The position numbers and the translations under genes are program-made. The notes under the pieces are model-generated. The model was not told the DNA's origin. It did no database searches and was given only the letters and a program-made list of their open reading frames with translations. A stretch of 64,000 nucleotides of DNA from Psychrobacter faecalis (lineage in GTDB: Bacteria > Pseudomonadota > Gammaproteobacteria > Pseudomonadales > Moraxellaceae): assembly GCF_016107575.1 (NCBI RefSeq), contig NZ_JABAST010000006.1:52110-116109 (forward strand), written 5' to 3'. How positions within the stretch are numbered: the first letter of the stretch is position 1; the number at the start of each line of letters is the position of its first letter. Shown piece after piece: positions 45,124 to 56,479 of this stretch.

Positions 45124-45291
45124 AGCTTGATAAAGCGAAGGGGTGAGTGGGGGCGTTAGTTTGCAGGTAATAAACTAAGCAAGCTAAGCGTCGCCTATTT
45201 TACACCCCTTGTTACCGATAAGGCCAATTTACGACTAACGTACGACTTAAATAACTACGACTCGAGAAGATACGATTGAACCTGCCTGTTT

Positions 45292-46092
45292 TTATTTAAC
45301 CTGTGACTCACGAATAAGCTTATATAGCTTCGGCGGCGATAAACGATTGACTCTAGTGGCAAGCTTTTCTTTACTGCCAGCAACGATGACATATTCTTCA
45401 CCCTTAGTCAGGGCTTTGACGACTTGCTTGGCAAAGGCGGTCGCAGTAAGACCTTTATTGGTGGCGTCATCCATTGTCCCTTGCGCACTACCATCACCAG
45501 TCAAGGCATTGATAGAAATATTGGTTTGAATAAACCCTGGGAATATGGTCGCGACCTCGATGCCTTGGTCATGCAATTCTGCGCGCAAGCTGTTTGCCCA
45601 CATATGGATAGCGGCTTTGGCAGCACCATAAGCGCCGCGATATTGGGTACCCAGTAAACCTGCCACGCTCGATACCATGACAATTTTGCCGCCACCTTGC
45701 GCAATCATATCGGGCAATACCAGTCTGGTCAGCCGCGTTTGCGCGAAATAATCTATCTCCATCAGCTTACGTTCAACTTCCTCGGTCGTTTCCATGATAA
45801 GCGCGCGTTGACTGATGCCCGCATTATTAATCAACCAATCCACTTTTTCAGTTTTAGCCTTGATTGTTTCATAGGCTTCTTTTGCTTGCGCGGCATCGGC
45901 GATATCAAAGGGAACGACGATATGCTTTTTGCTGTTTTTGCAGCGATTTTTGACTGTCTCTAATTTAGCTTTATCACGGCCACTTAAAATAATGCTGGCA
46001 CCACGTTTGGCAAAGGCAATTGATAATGCTTCGCCGATACCGCTAGACGCGCCGGTAATCCAAATGGTCAAATCTTTCGCTTTGGTTTTCAT
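45292..46092 (-). CDS. Short-chain dehydrogenase/reductase
   Basis: 266 residues, classical SDR. The NAD(P)-binding motif is TGASSGIGEA (about 14-23), then NNAGIS (about 88-93) and active-site Ser in VSSVAG. The Tyr/Lys pair is in YGAAKAAIH (about 154-162). A hydrophilic C-terminus follows. It sits between nqrF and apbE but is separated from nqrF by a terminator, so it need not be part of sodium-pump assembly. Substrate unknown. Confidence 0.9.
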   Translation of the reverse strand: MKTKAKDLTIWITGASSGIGEALSIAFAKRGASIILSGRDKAKLETVKNRCKNSKKHIVVPFDIADAAQAKEAYETIKAKTEKVDWLINNAGISQRALIMETTEEVERKLMEIDYFAQTRLTRLVLPDMIAQGGGKIVMVSSVAGLLGTQYRGAYGAAKAAIHMWANSLRAELHDQGIEVATIFPGFIQTNISINALTGDGSAQGTMDDATNKGLTATAFAKQVVKALTKGEEYVIVAGSKEKLATRVNRLSPPKLYKLIRESQVK

Positions 46093-46129
46093 AAGAATCC
46101 TTTCTGATTGAAAATGGTTTATTTAGCGC

Positions 46130-46162
46130 ATAAAAAAAGAGCCTCCATTGAGACTCTTAATT
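46130..46162 (-). terminator. Terminator after nqrF
   Basis: Reading leftward, AAGAGTCTC-AATG-GAGGCTCTT with one mismatch, followed by seven T. Positioned 70 bases past the nqrF stop, it closes the nqr operon. Confidence 0.75.
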
Positions 46163-46232
46163 TATCATATATTTTTAGCTTAACGATACTTGTTGAATAA
46201 ATAGGTGTTATCAACCGATTTAAATAACTCGC

Positions 46233-47468
46233 TTAACCACCAAAATCATCAAGCATGATGTTTTCATCTTCCACGCCCAAGCTGTGTAGCATGTCGATTA
46301 CCGCCGCGTTCATCATCGGTGGCCCGCACATGTAGTATTCACAGTCTTCTGGGTTTGGATGGTCTTTAAGATAGTTTTCAAGCAGCACGTTATGGATAAA
46401 GCCGGTTGGACCTTCCCAATTGTCTTCAGGGAGAGGGTCAGACAAGGCCACATGCCACTCAAAGTTATCAAACTCTTCTTCTAGCTGATCATAATCTTCA
46501 ACGTAGAACATCTCACGAATCGAGCGCGCGCCATACCAAAAGCTAATCTTACGCTTGGTATCTAAGCGTTTAAGCTGATCGAAAATGTGCGAGCGCATCG
46601 GTGCCATACCCGCACCACCACCGACGAAAATCATTTCAGCTTCGGTGTCTTTGGCAAAAAACTCACCATAAGGACCAGAAACCGTCACTTTATCGCCAGG
46701 GACGAGGCTAAATACCCAAGAGGACATTTTGCCCGGTGGTATACCGTCAGGGCCGCGAGGCGGTGGACTGGCGATACGGATATTAAACTTAATAATGCCT
46801 TTCTCGTCTGGATAGTTGGCCATTGAGTAAGCACGAATAACTGGCTCATCAACTTTTGACACATATTTGAAAATGTCGAACTTTTCCCAATCTTCGCGGT
46901 ATTCTTCGTCAATCACAAAGTCTTTATAATGCACTTCATGCGGCGGCGCTTCTAACTGTACATAACCACCCGCACGGAAATTGACTTCCTCGCCTTCTGG
47001 AATTTTAAGCACCAATTCTTTAATAAAGGTGGCAACGTTATCGTTCGAGACAACTTCACATTCCCATTTCTGTACATCAAAAAACTCAGGGTCAATCTCA
47101 ATTTTCATGTCTTGCTTTACCGCAACCTGACAGGCAAGACGCATGTGGTTACGGATTTCGCCTTGGGTAAAATACCCAGTTTCGGTGGGCAGGATAGAGC
47201 CGCCCCCTTCGATAACGCGGCAACGACACTGCGCACAGGTACCACCGCCACCACAGGCCGAAGATAAGAAAATACCTTCGCTTGCCAATGTTTGTAGCAG
47301 TTTTCCGCCCGCGGGTGTCACGACGTCATTATCGGGATTATCATTGATATGGATAGTAACATCGCCTGAACTGACCAATCTTGAGCGCGCTGCCAAAATA
47401 ATGGCAACAAGACCCATGATGATCACGGTAAACATAGCAACGCCACCAATCGCCGTAGCGTAATCCAT
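46233..47468 (-). CDS. nqrF: Na+-translocating NADH:quinone reductase subunit F
   Basis: Electron-input subunit. It has one N-terminal membrane helix (about 6-27), then a 2Fe-2S ferredoxin domain with Cys 72, 78, 81 and 113 ([11 protein letters not shown], and later LAC). The FAD domain has RAYSMANYP and the NADH domain [11 protein letters not shown], ending in [13 protein letters not shown]. 411 residues, the normal size. Last gene of nqrABCDEF. Confidence 0.98.
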   Translation of the reverse strand: MDYATAIGGVAMFTVIIMGLVAIILAARSRLVSSGDVTIHINDNPDNDVVTPAGGKLLQTLASEGIFLSSACGGGGTCAQCRCRVIEGGGSILPTETGYFTQGEIRNHMRLACQVAVKQDMKIEIDPEFFDVQKWECEVVSNDNVATFIKELVLKIPEGEEVNFRAGGYVQLEAPPHEVHYKDFVIDEEYREDWEKFDIFKYVSKVDEPVIRAYSMANYPDEKGIIKFNIRIASPPPRGPDGIPPGKMSSWVFSLVPGDKVTVSGPYGEFFAKDTEAEMIFVGGGAGMAPMRSHIFDQLKRLDTKRKISFWYGARSIREMFYVEDYDQLEEEFDNFEWHVALSDPLPEDNWEGPTGFIHNVLLENYLKDHPNPEDCEYYMCGPPMMNAAVIDMLHSLGVEDENIMLDDFGG

Positions 47469-47588
47469 GGTAGGTATCCTTAATCTATGGAGTAGGGGAG
47501 CGAAAAAACGTCTTTGCGTTTTTTGAACCCCTACCGAATAAATGAATTAAATAGGTCAAAGTGCTAAATAGGGTTTAAGCTTAGCGGT

Positions 47589-48197
47589 TTAAATTGACAT
47601 ACCGCCGAAAGACATAAAGCCAAGTGACATCAGACCAACCGTGATAAAGGTAATACCAAGACCACGCAGCGGCGCTGGAATGTCTGAGTATTTTAGCTTT
47701 TCACGGATACCCGCCAAGGCGGTAATCGCCAATGCCCAACCAAAACCTGCGCCGACGCCGTATACCATCGATTCGCCAAAGTTATAATCACGCTCAACCA
47801 TAAACAGTACGCCACCTAAAATGGCGCAGTTAACGGTAATCAGTGGCAAAAACACCCCAAGGGCGTTATACAGACTCGGGACGAACTTATCCAAGAACAT
47901 CTCTAAAATCTGTACCACAGCGGCGATCAAACCAATATAACTGAGTAGGCCCAAAAAGCTTAAGTCGATATCAGGGAAACCTGCCCATGCCAGCGCACCA
48001 TTTTTTAAGATGAACTGAAACAAAAGGTTATTTAGCGGTACGGTAATCGCCATCACGACGACCACAGCGACTCCAAGACCAATCGCGGTGGAGACCTTTT
48101 TTGATACCGCCAAAAAGGTACACATGCCTAAGAAGTAGGCCAGCGCCATATTCTCGATAAAGACCGAGGTTATAAATAAACTGACATAGTGTCCCAT
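47589..48197 (-). CDS. nqrE: Na+-NQR subunit E
   Basis: 202-residue hydrophobic subunit with about six membrane helices. It carries conserved Cys in MCTFLAVSK and in NCAILGG that, with NqrD, hold the intramembrane iron centre. Its reading frame begins at the base where nqrD ends (1-base overlap). Confidence 0.97.
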   Translation of the reverse strand: MGHYVSLFITSVFIENMALAYFLGMCTFLAVSKKVSTAIGLGVAVVVVMAITVPLNNLLFQFILKNGALAWAGFPDIDLSFLGLLSYIGLIAAVVQILEMFLDKFVPSLYNALGVFLPLITVNCAILGGVLFMVERDYNFGESMVYGVGAGFGWALAITALAGIREKLKYSDIPAPLRGLGITFITVGLMSLGFMSFGGMSI

Positions 48198-48868
48198 TAG
48201 TGACCGCCTCCTTGTGCCATGCCTTTAGATTGCGGCTTCATTACAAATTCAGCTTCTTCGACCTGTTCAGGTTTCCAAGTACGGATAATCACAATGAACA
48301 GAGCAATGATAAAGAACGCTGACGGTGGCAATAGTAATAGACCGTTTGGTACGTACCAACCACCATCGTTAGCAGTTTGCAAAATGGTAATACCGAACCA
48401 ACTGCCTGCGCCCAAAATCTCACGCACGCTCGCGACAAATAGCAGTACCGCCGAGTAACCAAGACCGTTACCAATACCGTCTAAAAAGCTTGGTACTGGT
48501 GGATTGCTCATGGCAAATGCTTCGGCACGGCCCATCACGATACAGTTGGTGATAATCAAACCAACGAATACCGACAAACCTTTACTGACGTCATAAGCGA
48601 CCGCTTTTAAAATCTGGTCAACCACAATAACCAATGACGCAATAATCGTCATCTGCACAATAATACGAATGCTTGATGGGATTTGCTTACGGATAATAGA
48701 GATAAAAAAGCTTGAGAATGCCGTGACCAAGGTCAACGCCACACTCATTACCAGCGCATTCGCCACACTGGTAGTAACCGCCAACGCCGAACAAATACCT
48801 AAGATTTGCAGGGCAATCGGGTTATTGTCAAAGATAGGCGAGGTTAAAATCGTTTTTGTATCAGCCAT
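48197..48868 (-). CDS. nqrD: Na+-NQR subunit D
   Basis: 223 residues, about six helices. Cysteines are in LGICSALAV and [11 protein letters not shown], the half-sites matching NqrE. Starts 1 base after the nqrC stop. Confidence 0.97.
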   Translation of the reverse strand: MADTKTILTSPIFDNNPIALQILGICSALAVTTSVANALVMSVALTLVTAFSSFFISIIRKQIPSSIRIIVQMTIIASLVIVVDQILKAVAYDVSKGLSVFVGLIITNCIVMGRAEAFAMSNPPVPSFLDGIGNGLGYSAVLLFVASVREILGAGSWFGITILQTANDGGWYVPNGLLLLPPSAFFIIALFIVIIRTWKPEQVEEAEFVMKPQSKGMAQGGGH

Positions 48869-48869
48869 G

Positions 48870-49802
48870 TTATGCCTCCTTACCGTGTGCTGCTGGCACT
48901 ACTGCGACCAGTTCGGTTGCGGGATGCGTCTGCTGTTGATGTAAGTTCTGACCCAGTTTTTTATACGGACTTTGACTGGCTTTGACTTCTGGATCCGCCA
49001 CTGTTTTGCCGTTTTGTTCACGCAGCTGGTCTAAGTAAGGCTTATAGCCTTGCTCACCGAGCCAAAACTGAATCATGTTACTGACGCCGCGACCGGTTAA
49101 GGTTGCACCACTGATGCCATCTACCCAGTTGTCTTTTGGATTACCGGCTTTAGTCACACCTGTTGCAACTGCGCCGTTTTCATCATAAGAGTGAATGCCG
49201 CTCCACATGGCGCGCCACTCAGGCTCCTCGATACGAGCACCTAGACCTGGGGTTTCTTTATGCTCATAGAAACTGATTCCTTTGATGGTATTCATATCAC
49301 TTTCAAGCGTTAAGAAACCATAAATCGTACCCCATAGACCATAGCCTTGAATCGGCAGCACCACCATTTCAGGCTGTCCCGCGTCATCACTTTTGACATA
49401 GACTTTGGCGTATTTAGGAACACGGCCGATACCAGCAGGGTCATTACCGCCCAAATCTTCGCTTAGCGCCTGATTTTTGGTCGCTTGACTGGCATCGTAC
49501 GCATTGCGATCAGGAATGCCAGCGGCTTTTAGCGCGTCGTCATCGAGGTAATTGCCTTTATTAAGGTCAACGATTTTTACCTCAAAGTCTTTAAAACGCT
49601 CGGCCACATCTTCATTGGTATCAGACGCTGGGTCAAACATACCAGCGGCGACTAAGATATTTTTGTTACGGTCTAAGCGCGCGTTTTCAACTTGTGCTGG
49701 TTTCAAACCCACAGCCGCCGCTGAGACCAATACAGAGCACACCAAGCATAGCGTCAACGCCACGCTGATGGTTTTTGCATTATTACTTTTGGGCTTGGAC
49801 AT
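48870..49802 (-). CDS. nqrC: Na+-NQR subunit C (covalent FMN)
   Basis: 310 residues, longer than the ~260 typical of Vibrio; the extra length is partly a C-terminal tail after ~265 ([17 protein letters not shown]...). N-terminal membrane helix, then a periplasmic FMN domain. The flavinylation motif [10 protein letters not shown] (Thr 234 acceptor) is intact. GGAGGG 6 bases upstream fixes the start, which overlaps the end of nqrB by 20 bases. Confidence 0.97.
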   Translation of the reverse strand: MSKPKSNNAKTISVALTLCLVCSVLVSAAAVGLKPAQVENARLDRNKNILVAAGMFDPASDTNEDVAERFKDFEVKIVDLNKGNYLDDDALKAAGIPDRNAYDASQATKNQALSEDLGGNDPAGIGRVPKYAKVYVKSDDAGQPEMVVLPIQGYGLWGTIYGFLTLESDMNTIKGISFYEHKETPGLGARIEEPEWRAMWSGIHSYDENGAVATGVTKAGNPKDNWVDGISGATLTGRGVSNMIQFWLGEQGYKPYLDQLREQNGKTVADPEVKASQSPYKKLGQNLHQQQTHPATELVAVVPAAHGKEA

Positions 49803-51018
49803 AACGAACCCTCCGTGCTGTTTGGCGCTTGATATTGGCTTGCGTCACAAAGTAATCAAATAATGGCGCAAATAAGTTGGCGAATAAAATGGCAAGCATG
49901 ATGCCTTCTGGGAAGGCTGGGTTGACGACGCGAATGAGTACGGTCATAAAACCAATCAAAATACCATAAGCCCAGCGGCCTTTATTGGTGTGCGCAGCTG
50001 ATACAGGGTCGGTTGCCATAAATACTGCACCAAAGGCAAAACCGCCGATGACTAAGTGCCAATAAAACGGCAGGCTCATCATCATATTGTCTTCAGAACC
50101 GACCATATTAAAGACTAGCGATGTGGCAATTAGCCCAACCACACAACCTGCCATGATGCGCCATGAGGCAATGCGCGTCCAAAGTAGAACCACTGCACCT
50201 AGCAAAATAGCCAGCGTCGATACTTCACCGATACTGCCTTGCATATTACCTAAGAAAGCATCCGTCCATGTGATGGCATTGCCATAAACATCAACGAAGT
50301 CTGCTGGGACGACGCCAAGCGCGGCAAGTCCAAGTGGCGTGGCTCCTGAGAAACCATCAACCGCCGTCCATACTGAGTCGCCTGACATATAAGCAGGGTA
50401 AGCAAAGTATAAGAACGCACGACCTGATAGGGCAGGGTTCAGGAAGTTTTTACCCGTACCGCCAAAGACTTCTTTTGCCACGACCACACCAAAGATAATA
50501 CCTAAGGCAACTTGCCATAAAGGAATATCTGGTGGGAGACACAGCGCAAATAGCACAGAAGTCACAAAGAAACCTTCGTTAACTTCATGCCCGCGCACGA
50601 CAGCAAAGATAATCTCACAGAGAATACCAACCGCAAAGGTGACGATATAAATCGGTAAGAACTGCATGGCTCCGTAGACAAAGCTTGCCCAGATACTGTC
50701 TGGATTGTAGCCCGCCATACTGGTGATAACGGTACGCCAGCCTTCAGGCTGTAAGCCAAGCTGCGCAATCGCTGTTAATGCTTGATGACCGATATTGTAC
50801 ATACCCCAAAACATCGCAGGGAAAGTACATAACCAAACGGTAATCATAATACGCTTAAGGTCGATACCGTCGCGTACGTGTGAGGATGCGTATGTCGTTG
50901 AGCCTGGTTGACGTAAAAACGTATCAAACATCTCAAAGATGGCGTAGTACTTTTCGTGTTTGCCACCCTTGGTGAAAGACGGCTCCATACGATCGAACAT
51001 ACTGTGTAAAAATTTCAT
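49783..51018 (-). CDS. nqrB: Na+-NQR subunit B (covalent FMN, sodium channel)
   Basis: 411-residue membrane subunit with about ten helices. The FMN acceptor motif [10 protein letters not shown] (Thr 227) is present. [17 protein letters not shown] and [18 protein letters not shown] segments are family signatures. Riboflavin and sodium path residues cannot be judged individually by eye. Starts 5 bases after nqrA. Confidence 0.98.
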   Translation of the reverse strand: MKFLHSMFDRMEPSFTKGGKHEKYYAIFEMFDTFLRQPGSTTYASSHVRDGIDLKRIMITVWLCTFPAMFWGMYNIGHQALTAIAQLGLQPEGWRTVITSMAGYNPDSIWASFVYGAMQFLPIYIVTFAVGILCEIIFAVVRGHEVNEGFFVTSVLFALCLPPDIPLWQVALGIIFGVVVAKEVFGGTGKNFLNPALSGRAFLYFAYPAYMSGDSVWTAVDGFSGATPLGLAALGVVPADFVDVYGNAITWTDAFLGNMQGSIGEVSTLAILLGAVVLLWTRIASWRIMAGCVVGLIATSLVFNMVGSEDNMMMSLPFYWHLVIGGFAFGAVFMATDPVSAAHTNKGRWAYGILIGFMTVLIRVVNPAFPEGIMLAILFANLFAPLFDYFVTQANIKRQTARRVRYVQAQK

Positions 51019-51023
51019 CGTGG

Positions 51024-52376
51024 TTAGCCCTCCAGCTCAATGCGCGTTAAGTTGTCACGCAAAATATCGCCGAATTCATATTTGCCAGGAGATACAAAGG
51101 TGCATAATGCCAAATCTTCTTCGTCCAATTCAAGTACGCCCAAATCGACAGCGCTAACGATGTCTTCGACAATCAAAGCGCGCAGTAGCTGCGTTGGCAG
51201 ATAGTCTTGCGGCATGACTTCTTCATAGACGCCAATTGGCACCATCGCCCGCGGTGAGCCATTGCTCGAAGTGGTAAAGTTATATTTTTTACCACCAAAA
51301 AACTGCGAGATATAGATAGGCAATTTAGAAAAGCGATTGGCACCAGCGGTAAAGAAGTGAAACGCTGGACGTTCACGACCTTCGGTTAGCGCACTGATTT
51401 GATTATGAAAGCGACCAAGATAATTGGTATTGCCCGCCACTTTGCGACCTGAAAGCACAGAACCCGAGACGATACGGTTCTCGCCAGCTGTAAGCTCACC
51501 TTTGGTCAATGCTGCGATATCTGCACCGCGCTCGGTGACCACCAAATGCGGGTTTTTAACCGCAGGGCCAGCGAGGCTAAGCATACGGCGCGTATATAAA
51601 CGACCAGTAGTAAACAACTTACCAATGGCAATCACGTCTTGGTAACCAATCGTCCACACGGTCACGCCGCGCATGATAGGATGCAAAAAGTGAATGTGCG
51701 TGCCAGCCAGACCAGCAGGGTGTTTGCCAGCAAAGCTATGATACTCAGTGACATTATTAGCAGCCGTTTTGGCAACTGGCGTCAGCTGGGCATCGCCATG
51801 ATGGCAGACAAAGGTCTTGGGGCTGAGGGTTGATAATACAGCAAGTCCGTCATTGAACGCTTGAAGCTGCTCATTAATCAGCAACATCGGGTCAAGCGCT
51901 AATGGATTGGTATCCATAGCGGTGACAAAGATAGCGTGCGGACGGGCACCAATATCGGGGGAGCGGCTATAAGGACGCGTGCGAAAAGCGGTCCATTCAC
52001 CAGAGGCAAGCAGTTGGGTTTCAACGACTTCAGAATCTAGGTCAGCAAGTTGCTGGGAGTCGTAGCGCTGAAATTCTACTTCTTCACCGTTTGGGTCGAC
52101 CGCAATCACAAGACTTTCAAAAACACGACGCTCACCGCGATTAACGGCGACGACCTTACCAGCAGCAGGGGCAGTGTAGATAACGCCAACCCGTTTTTTG
52201 TCTTCAAAAACGGGCTGACCTTTAGCTACGATGTCGCCTTCTTTGACATTCATCGTGGGCTTCATGCCCACATAATCATAGCCAACAAGTGCTACATAGG
52301 CGGGTCTGTGCTCAGATATCTCGCGGGAGGGTTCACCAGTGATGGGTAAATCCAAACCTTTTTTGATGGTAATCAT
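51024..52376 (-). CDS. nqrA: Na+-NQR subunit A
   Basis: 450-residue peripheral subunit implicated in quinone binding, first gene of the operon. It starts [16 protein letters not shown]. The barrel-sandwich region ([14 protein letters not shown]) and mid-domain THIHFLHPI and [10 protein letters not shown] regions are typical. No nqrA-proximal Shine-Dalgarno is obvious. The ~960-base gap upstream should hold the operon promoter. Confidence 0.97.
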   Translation of the reverse strand: MITIKKGLDLPITGEPSREISEHRPAYVALVGYDYVGMKPTMNVKEGDIVAKGQPVFEDKKRVGVIYTAPAAGKVVAVNRGERRVFESLVIAVDPNGEEVEFQRYDSQQLADLDSEVVETQLLASGEWTAFRTRPYSRSPDIGARPHAIFVTAMDTNPLALDPMLLINEQLQAFNDGLAVLSTLSPKTFVCHHGDAQLTPVAKTAANNVTEYHSFAGKHPAGLAGTHIHFLHPIMRGVTVWTIGYQDVIAIGKLFTTGRLYTRRMLSLAGPAVKNPHLVVTERGADIAALTKGELTAGENRIVSGSVLSGRKVAGNTNYLGRFHNQISALTEGRERPAFHFFTAGANRFSKLPIYISQFFGGKKYNFTTSSNGSPRAMVPIGVYEEVMPQDYLPTQLLRALIVEDIVSAVDLGVLELDEEDLALCTFVSPGKYEFGDILRDNLTRIELEG

Positions 52377-53340
52377 AAGCGAAAACTTAGTCCATAGTCT
52401 AAAACGATACCAGACGTCCTGTTTGGTATATCGGCAGCATGGATAACAGCGTCATCAATAAAGTGCTTTATCACTCCCAAAAAAGGGCGTGAAAAAGTGC
52501 TCTAGACATAACACATCATCATAACTACAAGTAAGAGTATTAACGCTGACCTTAGACTCCTTAACAACACGTTAATGTCTTATTCGAATGACCAAAGTGA
52601 CGACTGGCTACCAAGGTGTATCGTAAAACTCACAAATCTAACCGCGTCCTCAACGAGGATGACAGTAGATAAAATACAGTTTTACCATACGATTTATTAA
52701 AATCTTAAAATTTGTCGTATCAGGAATCATAGGGTTATTAAAATTTACGCAGCGCTATTCATACGAGTGAATATAAATGAGGCATCAGTGATTTGTTCAT
52801 ACTTTATGAAAGCTGTCTTTGTGAAAGCTATCTAAGTGCTGGTTAATGACCTATGATTACAGGGTAAACTCAATGTCTTGATAAGCTCAGCATTAATTTA
52901 GTGCTAATGGGGTGCTCATATTTACCTTATGCTGATTGCAATCGTCAATAGGTAGCAGACGATTAGGTTTTATCATACAAATACAAATTTACCTAGGATT
53001 ATACGCTAAACTGACCTAAAATTGCCAGTTGGTAAATGAATTTACCTAATGTTACGAGTGTTTCCTTCGGCTAAAACTTATGGTTATGATTGTGATTACG
53101 GTGATGGGTTCTTTACCATTTTTTAACCAAACTTTAACTCGTATTCTCATTTACCACTGCCATTTTTAATATTTAATCAATTTTCCCTAATAGCTGCTTT
53201 TAATTTGCTATGCTAAATAAATTTTATGTAGTCGCCCTTTGATGGGCTTGGATACTTTTTTCACTTTTGAATTTTTCTTATTCAAATTGTTATTATTCAA
53301 CTATTTTTAATCGCTGATATCGTTTTATAAGGAATGCTGT
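52377..53340. other. Long intergenic region between divergent nqrA and hisA
   Basis: 964 bases without a credible gene. It becomes more AT-rich toward hisA and contains several scattered copies of the word TTTACC (around 52920, 52990, 53041, 53110, 53150). A dyad near nqrA is listed separately. No tRNA, hairpin terminator or frame with a ribosome-binding site was recognised. Confidence 0.45.
52406..52432. promoter_or_regulatory. Dyad upstream of nqrA, possible operator
   Basis: ATACCA (52407-52412) and TGGTAT (52424-52429) form an inverted repeat spaced by 11 bases, 31 bases before the nqrA start codon. The centre-to-centre distance (17 bases) is close to a regulator dimer site, but the dyad is short and may be chance. 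Confidence 0.25.
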
Positions 53341-54081
53341 ATGTGTGCTGTCCCTGTCATTATCCCCGCTATTGATTTAAAAGATGGTAAATGTGTGCGT
53401 TTAAAACAAGGTCGTATGGAAGACGATACGGTATTTTCTGATGATCCAGTCGCTATGGCGGCGCGTTGGGTCAATGAAGGCGCGCGGCGCTTGCATTTAG
53501 TCGATTTAAATGGCGCATTTGATGGCATCCCAGTACACAAACAAGTGGTCAACGACATTGCCAAAGCTTTCCCCAAGCTGCCGATTCAATTGGGCGGCGG
53601 TGTGCGCAATATGAAAACCATCGAGCAGTATATTAGCGCAGGTTTGACCTACATTATTATTGGTACCAAAGCCGTGGAGGATCCTGACTTTGTGACCGAA
53701 GCCTGCCGCGAGTTTGCTGGACACATTATTGTCGGTATCGATGCCAAAGATGGCATGGTTGCCACGCACGGTTGGGCAAACGTGACCGATACCAAAGCTA
53801 CCGAGCTTGCCAAGCGTTTTGCTGATGTTGGCGTATCGTCAATCGTTTATACCGATATCGCTCGTGATGGCATGATGCAAGGCGTCAATGTCGAGCAAAC
53901 GGTTAATTTAGCGCGTGAAGGCGGCTTGCCGGTGATTGCGTCAGGCGGCGTCACCGATATGAAAGACATTGAATTGCTAAAACCTTATGGTGACTGTATC
54001 GAAGGGATTATCACTGGCCGCGCGATTTACGAAGGCACCTTAGACTTGGGTGAGGCGCAGCTTTATCTAGATGGTAAATAG
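53341..54081 (+). CDS. hisA: Phosphoribosylformimino-AICAR-phosphate isomerase
   Basis: (beta-alpha)8-barrel enzyme of histidine synthesis. 246 residues. It starts [16 protein letters not shown] with catalytic Asp in PAIDL. It continues [22 protein letters not shown], then [13 protein letters not shown] with the second Asp, and [14 protein letters not shown] 7 bases upstream supports the start. Stands apart from hisBH and without hisF. Confidence 0.97.
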   Translation: MCAVPVIIPAIDLKDGKCVRLKQGRMEDDTVFSDDPVAMAARWVNEGARRLHLVDLNGAFDGIPVHKQVVNDIAKAFPKLPIQLGGGVRNMKTIEQYISAGLTYIIIGTKAVEDPDFVTEACREFAGHIIVGIDAKDGMVATHGWANVTDTKATELAKRFADVGVSSIVYTDIARDGMMQGVNVEQTVNLAREGGLPVIASGGVTDMKDIELLKPYGDCIEGIITGRAIYEGTLDLGEAQLYLDGK

Positions 54082-54151
54082 TTTTTAGTCGCCATGTCCA
54101 GAGAGCGTTATTGGAAATGTGATATAAAGCTAGAATAATAAAGGGATACTT

Positions 54152-55921
54152 ATGGCAGCGTATGTTGACCAGCCTCAATTACGTAGGCTACACAGGTTAA
54201 GCCAGCGCCAGTCGCGTATAACGATAAACGTCTACGCTCAGCTGTTATTGCTATTAAGTATCTTTTTAAGTGTTCTTTTAAGCATGCCAACTTATGCGGC
54301 TACAGACAGCAGCACAAGTGAGAGTATTATACTCAATAATGAGGCTACTGAAGATAGTACAGCTGACAGTGGGACCAGCGCTCAGACGCCTAACGCCCCA
54401 GCTATAAACGCCCCACCTGCCAATGAGCCAAATAATAGTCTAAATAGTGCCATCACTATTACCCCTGCTACGCCAAGTACTTCTGACACTGCGCCCGCGC
54501 CAGTTGAAAAACCGCCAGTTATCAGCGGTGAAAGTACTAATAATGCCCAAATCGAAACCACGCCAACGCCGTTAAAAGACAATGATATCCAGCAACGTAT
54601 CAGTGGCATTTTTTCAGAAATTGACGGCTTGCAAGCAGTAAGTGTCAGCGTCAACCAAGGGGTTGTAACCTTAACCGGTGAGACGCCTAACGAGAAAAAA
54701 GCCCAGCAAGCGATTAATCTGACCAATCGCTTAACCGACGTGGTGACGGTAGAAGATAGAATCAATCGCACCCTTGATGTGCAGGATAATGTCTCGACTG
54801 TTTATCAGAGTCTCAAAGCGCAAACCAAAAACCTAGTCAAAGCGTTGCCGCTACTACTCGTAGGGATTGTTTTATTTGCCTTAGTGACGTGGTTTGGCAG
54901 TTGGTTATCCAATCGACAAAAAATGTGGCAACGTCTTACGCCAAATCCCTTTGTCGCAGAGTTACTTGCCCAAACCGTTAAAGTCATCTTTATCATTTTC
55001 GGTCTTATCTTAGCGTTAAGTTTGATTGGTGCTGAGACTATCTTGGGCACGCTGCTTGGTGGGGCAGGTGTTATTGGTATCGCCGTTGGTTTTGCCGTCA
55101 AAGACACCATTGAGAACTATATTGCCTCGCTCATGCTCAGTATCCGCCAACCGTTTCGCGCCCGCGACCATATTTTGATTAACAATCAAGAAGGCATCGT
55201 GGTGCGCCTAACCTCACGCGCCACGATTTCAATGACCTTAGACGGCAATCAGTTACGTATTCCTAACGCTGAAGTCTTTAAAGCAACAATTTTAAATTAC
55301 ACCAAAAACCCCGAGCGCCGTTTTACCTTTGAGCTCGGGGTTGATGCCAACGACGATCCGCTTGCTGCGATCAAGGTAGGTATCGATGCCATCTGTCAGT
55401 TGGGATTTGCCTTAGATAAGCCAAAAGTCACGGCGGTTATCAAAGAAGTCGGCGAATCAAACATCGTTTTACAGTTCCAAGTATGGGTCAATCAATTGGA
55501 GGCAGATTTCTCCAAAGCCCGCAGTATCGCCATTCGCGAAACCAAGCATGCCTTAGAAGATGAAGGTTTTACTTTACCCGAGCCCATTTATCAGTTGCGC
55601 TTTAACCATAAGCTAGAAAAAGCCTTTGAGCATTTCCAAAGCAGTCAAACGAACGATAAATCACCAGCGGAAACGACGGTAACGCCGCACATTTCTGCAA
55701 CTGATAAAGCGTCTGATGTATCTTCTGCTACTGGTACTAGCATTGAAGATAAAGATAAGAAACAAGCAAAGGCGCGGGCCAAGCATATCTTACAAGGTCG
55801 CAATGCCGACGAAGTACTCGATGCGCGTCCTGACCAGAAACTAATGGAAAAAGTTGAGCAAGAAATTGCCGAAAATTCAGATGAAACCGACCTATTAAGT
55901 AACAACAGTCCGCAAGAATAG
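54152..55921 (+). CDS. MscS-family mechanosensitive channel with BON domain
   Basis: 589 residues. A hydrophobic stretch at about 31-50 (LLLLLSIFLSVLLSM) acts as signal or anchor. A Pro/Ser/Thr/Asn-rich linker (about 55-140) is followed by a BON domain (about 145-212, GLQAVSVSVNQGVVTLTGET). Three membrane helices (about 228-330) end in the pore helix AGVIGIAVGFAVKDTIENYIASLML. The MscS beta and alpha/beta domains run to ~490, then a charged tail. The BON domain suggests contact with the membrane or peptidoglycan side in the periplasm. Probably gates in hypo-osmotic shock. Confidence 0.9.
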   Translation: MAAYVDQPQLRRLHRLSQRQSRITINVYAQLLLLLSIFLSVLLSMPTYAATDSSTSESIILNNEATEDSTADSGTSAQTPNAPAINAPPANEPNNSLNSAITITPATPSTSDTAPAPVEKPPVISGESTNNAQIETTPTPLKDNDIQQRISGIFSEIDGLQAVSVSVNQGVVTLTGETPNEKKAQQAINLTNRLTDVVTVEDRINRTLDVQDNVSTVYQSLKAQTKNLVKALPLLLVGIVLFALVTWFGSWLSNRQKMWQRLTPNPFVAELLAQTVKVIFIIFGLILALSLIGAETILGTLLGGAGVIGIAVGFAVKDTIENYIASLMLSIRQPFRARDHILINNQEGIVVRLTSRATISMTLDGNQLRIPNAEVFKATILNYTKNPERRFTFELGVDANDDPLAAIKVGIDAICQLGFALDKPKVTAVIKEVGESNIVLQFQVWVNQLEADFSKARSIAIRETKHALEDEGFTLPEPIYQLRFNHKLEKAFEHFQSSQTNDKSPAETTVTPHISATDKASDVSSATGTSIEDKDKKQAKARAKHILQGRNADEVLDARPDQKLMEKVEQEIAENSDETDLLSNNSPQE

Positions 55922-56040
55922 CCCAAAAGAGTGGCGTTGAAGATTATCTATTAAAAAATGATTACTAACTATAAAAGTCGGCATAAAAAATGCAACGAAA
56001 CGTCTATCTACCTTTTATCGACATAGACGAGATATTTTTT

Positions 56041-56325
56041 ATGCAAATCAAACATCTGATTATTTTTGCTTTGGCTGGTATCGTTATTCTCGCAGGGTTT
56101 AATATGATCAGCGGCAGCCAACGTGAAAAAAATAGAGAAGCGTTAGCCGCTAGTAGTGTCGCAGAACAAACTGACATTAACGTAGCTGAGAGTAATACTT
56201 CAGATATCGCAAGTCAGCCGTTAGGGCAGCAGCCAAAAGCTATCCTTGATAAAGCAAGCACGCAGATAGAACAAGCGGAGCAGGTCAGTCAACAACGCCG
56301 CGAGCAAATCGCTAATACGCAATAG
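56041..56325 (+). CDS. Small single-membrane-span protein
   Basis: 94 residues from the preferred ATG at 56041. It begins with a membrane segment (IKHLIIFALAGIVILAGFNMI) and continues as a Gln/Glu/Ala-rich soluble region likely to form a coiled coil (KASTQIEQAEQVSQQRREQI). The open frame extends 17 codons upstream (55990) without a better ribosome-binding site. Follows the MscS-like gene by 119 bases on the same strand. No family recognised. Confidence 0.5.
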   Translation: MQIKHLIIFALAGIVILAGFNMISGSQREKNREALAASSVAEQTDINVAESNTSDIASQPLGQQPKAILDKASTQIEQAEQVSQQRREQIANTQ

Positions 56326-56423
56326 GAGCTTTAAACCTTAGAGTTATTATTGTTTAGAATTTTAAGGCTGAAATAAGTGGCGTCTTAATAACAGCATCTA
56401 ATTAATCGCCCTTTAATGAATAC

Positions 56424-56459
56424 AAAAAAAAGACTAACGATAATGTTAGTCTTTTTTTA
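56424..56459. terminator. Bidirectional terminator
   Basis: AAAAAGACTAAC-GATAAT-GTTAGTCTTTTT, a perfect 12-base stem with A and T runs between the convergent small membrane protein gene and rnr. Confidence 0.88.
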
Positions 56460-56479
56460 ATCTTAACATTTAGGCAACG

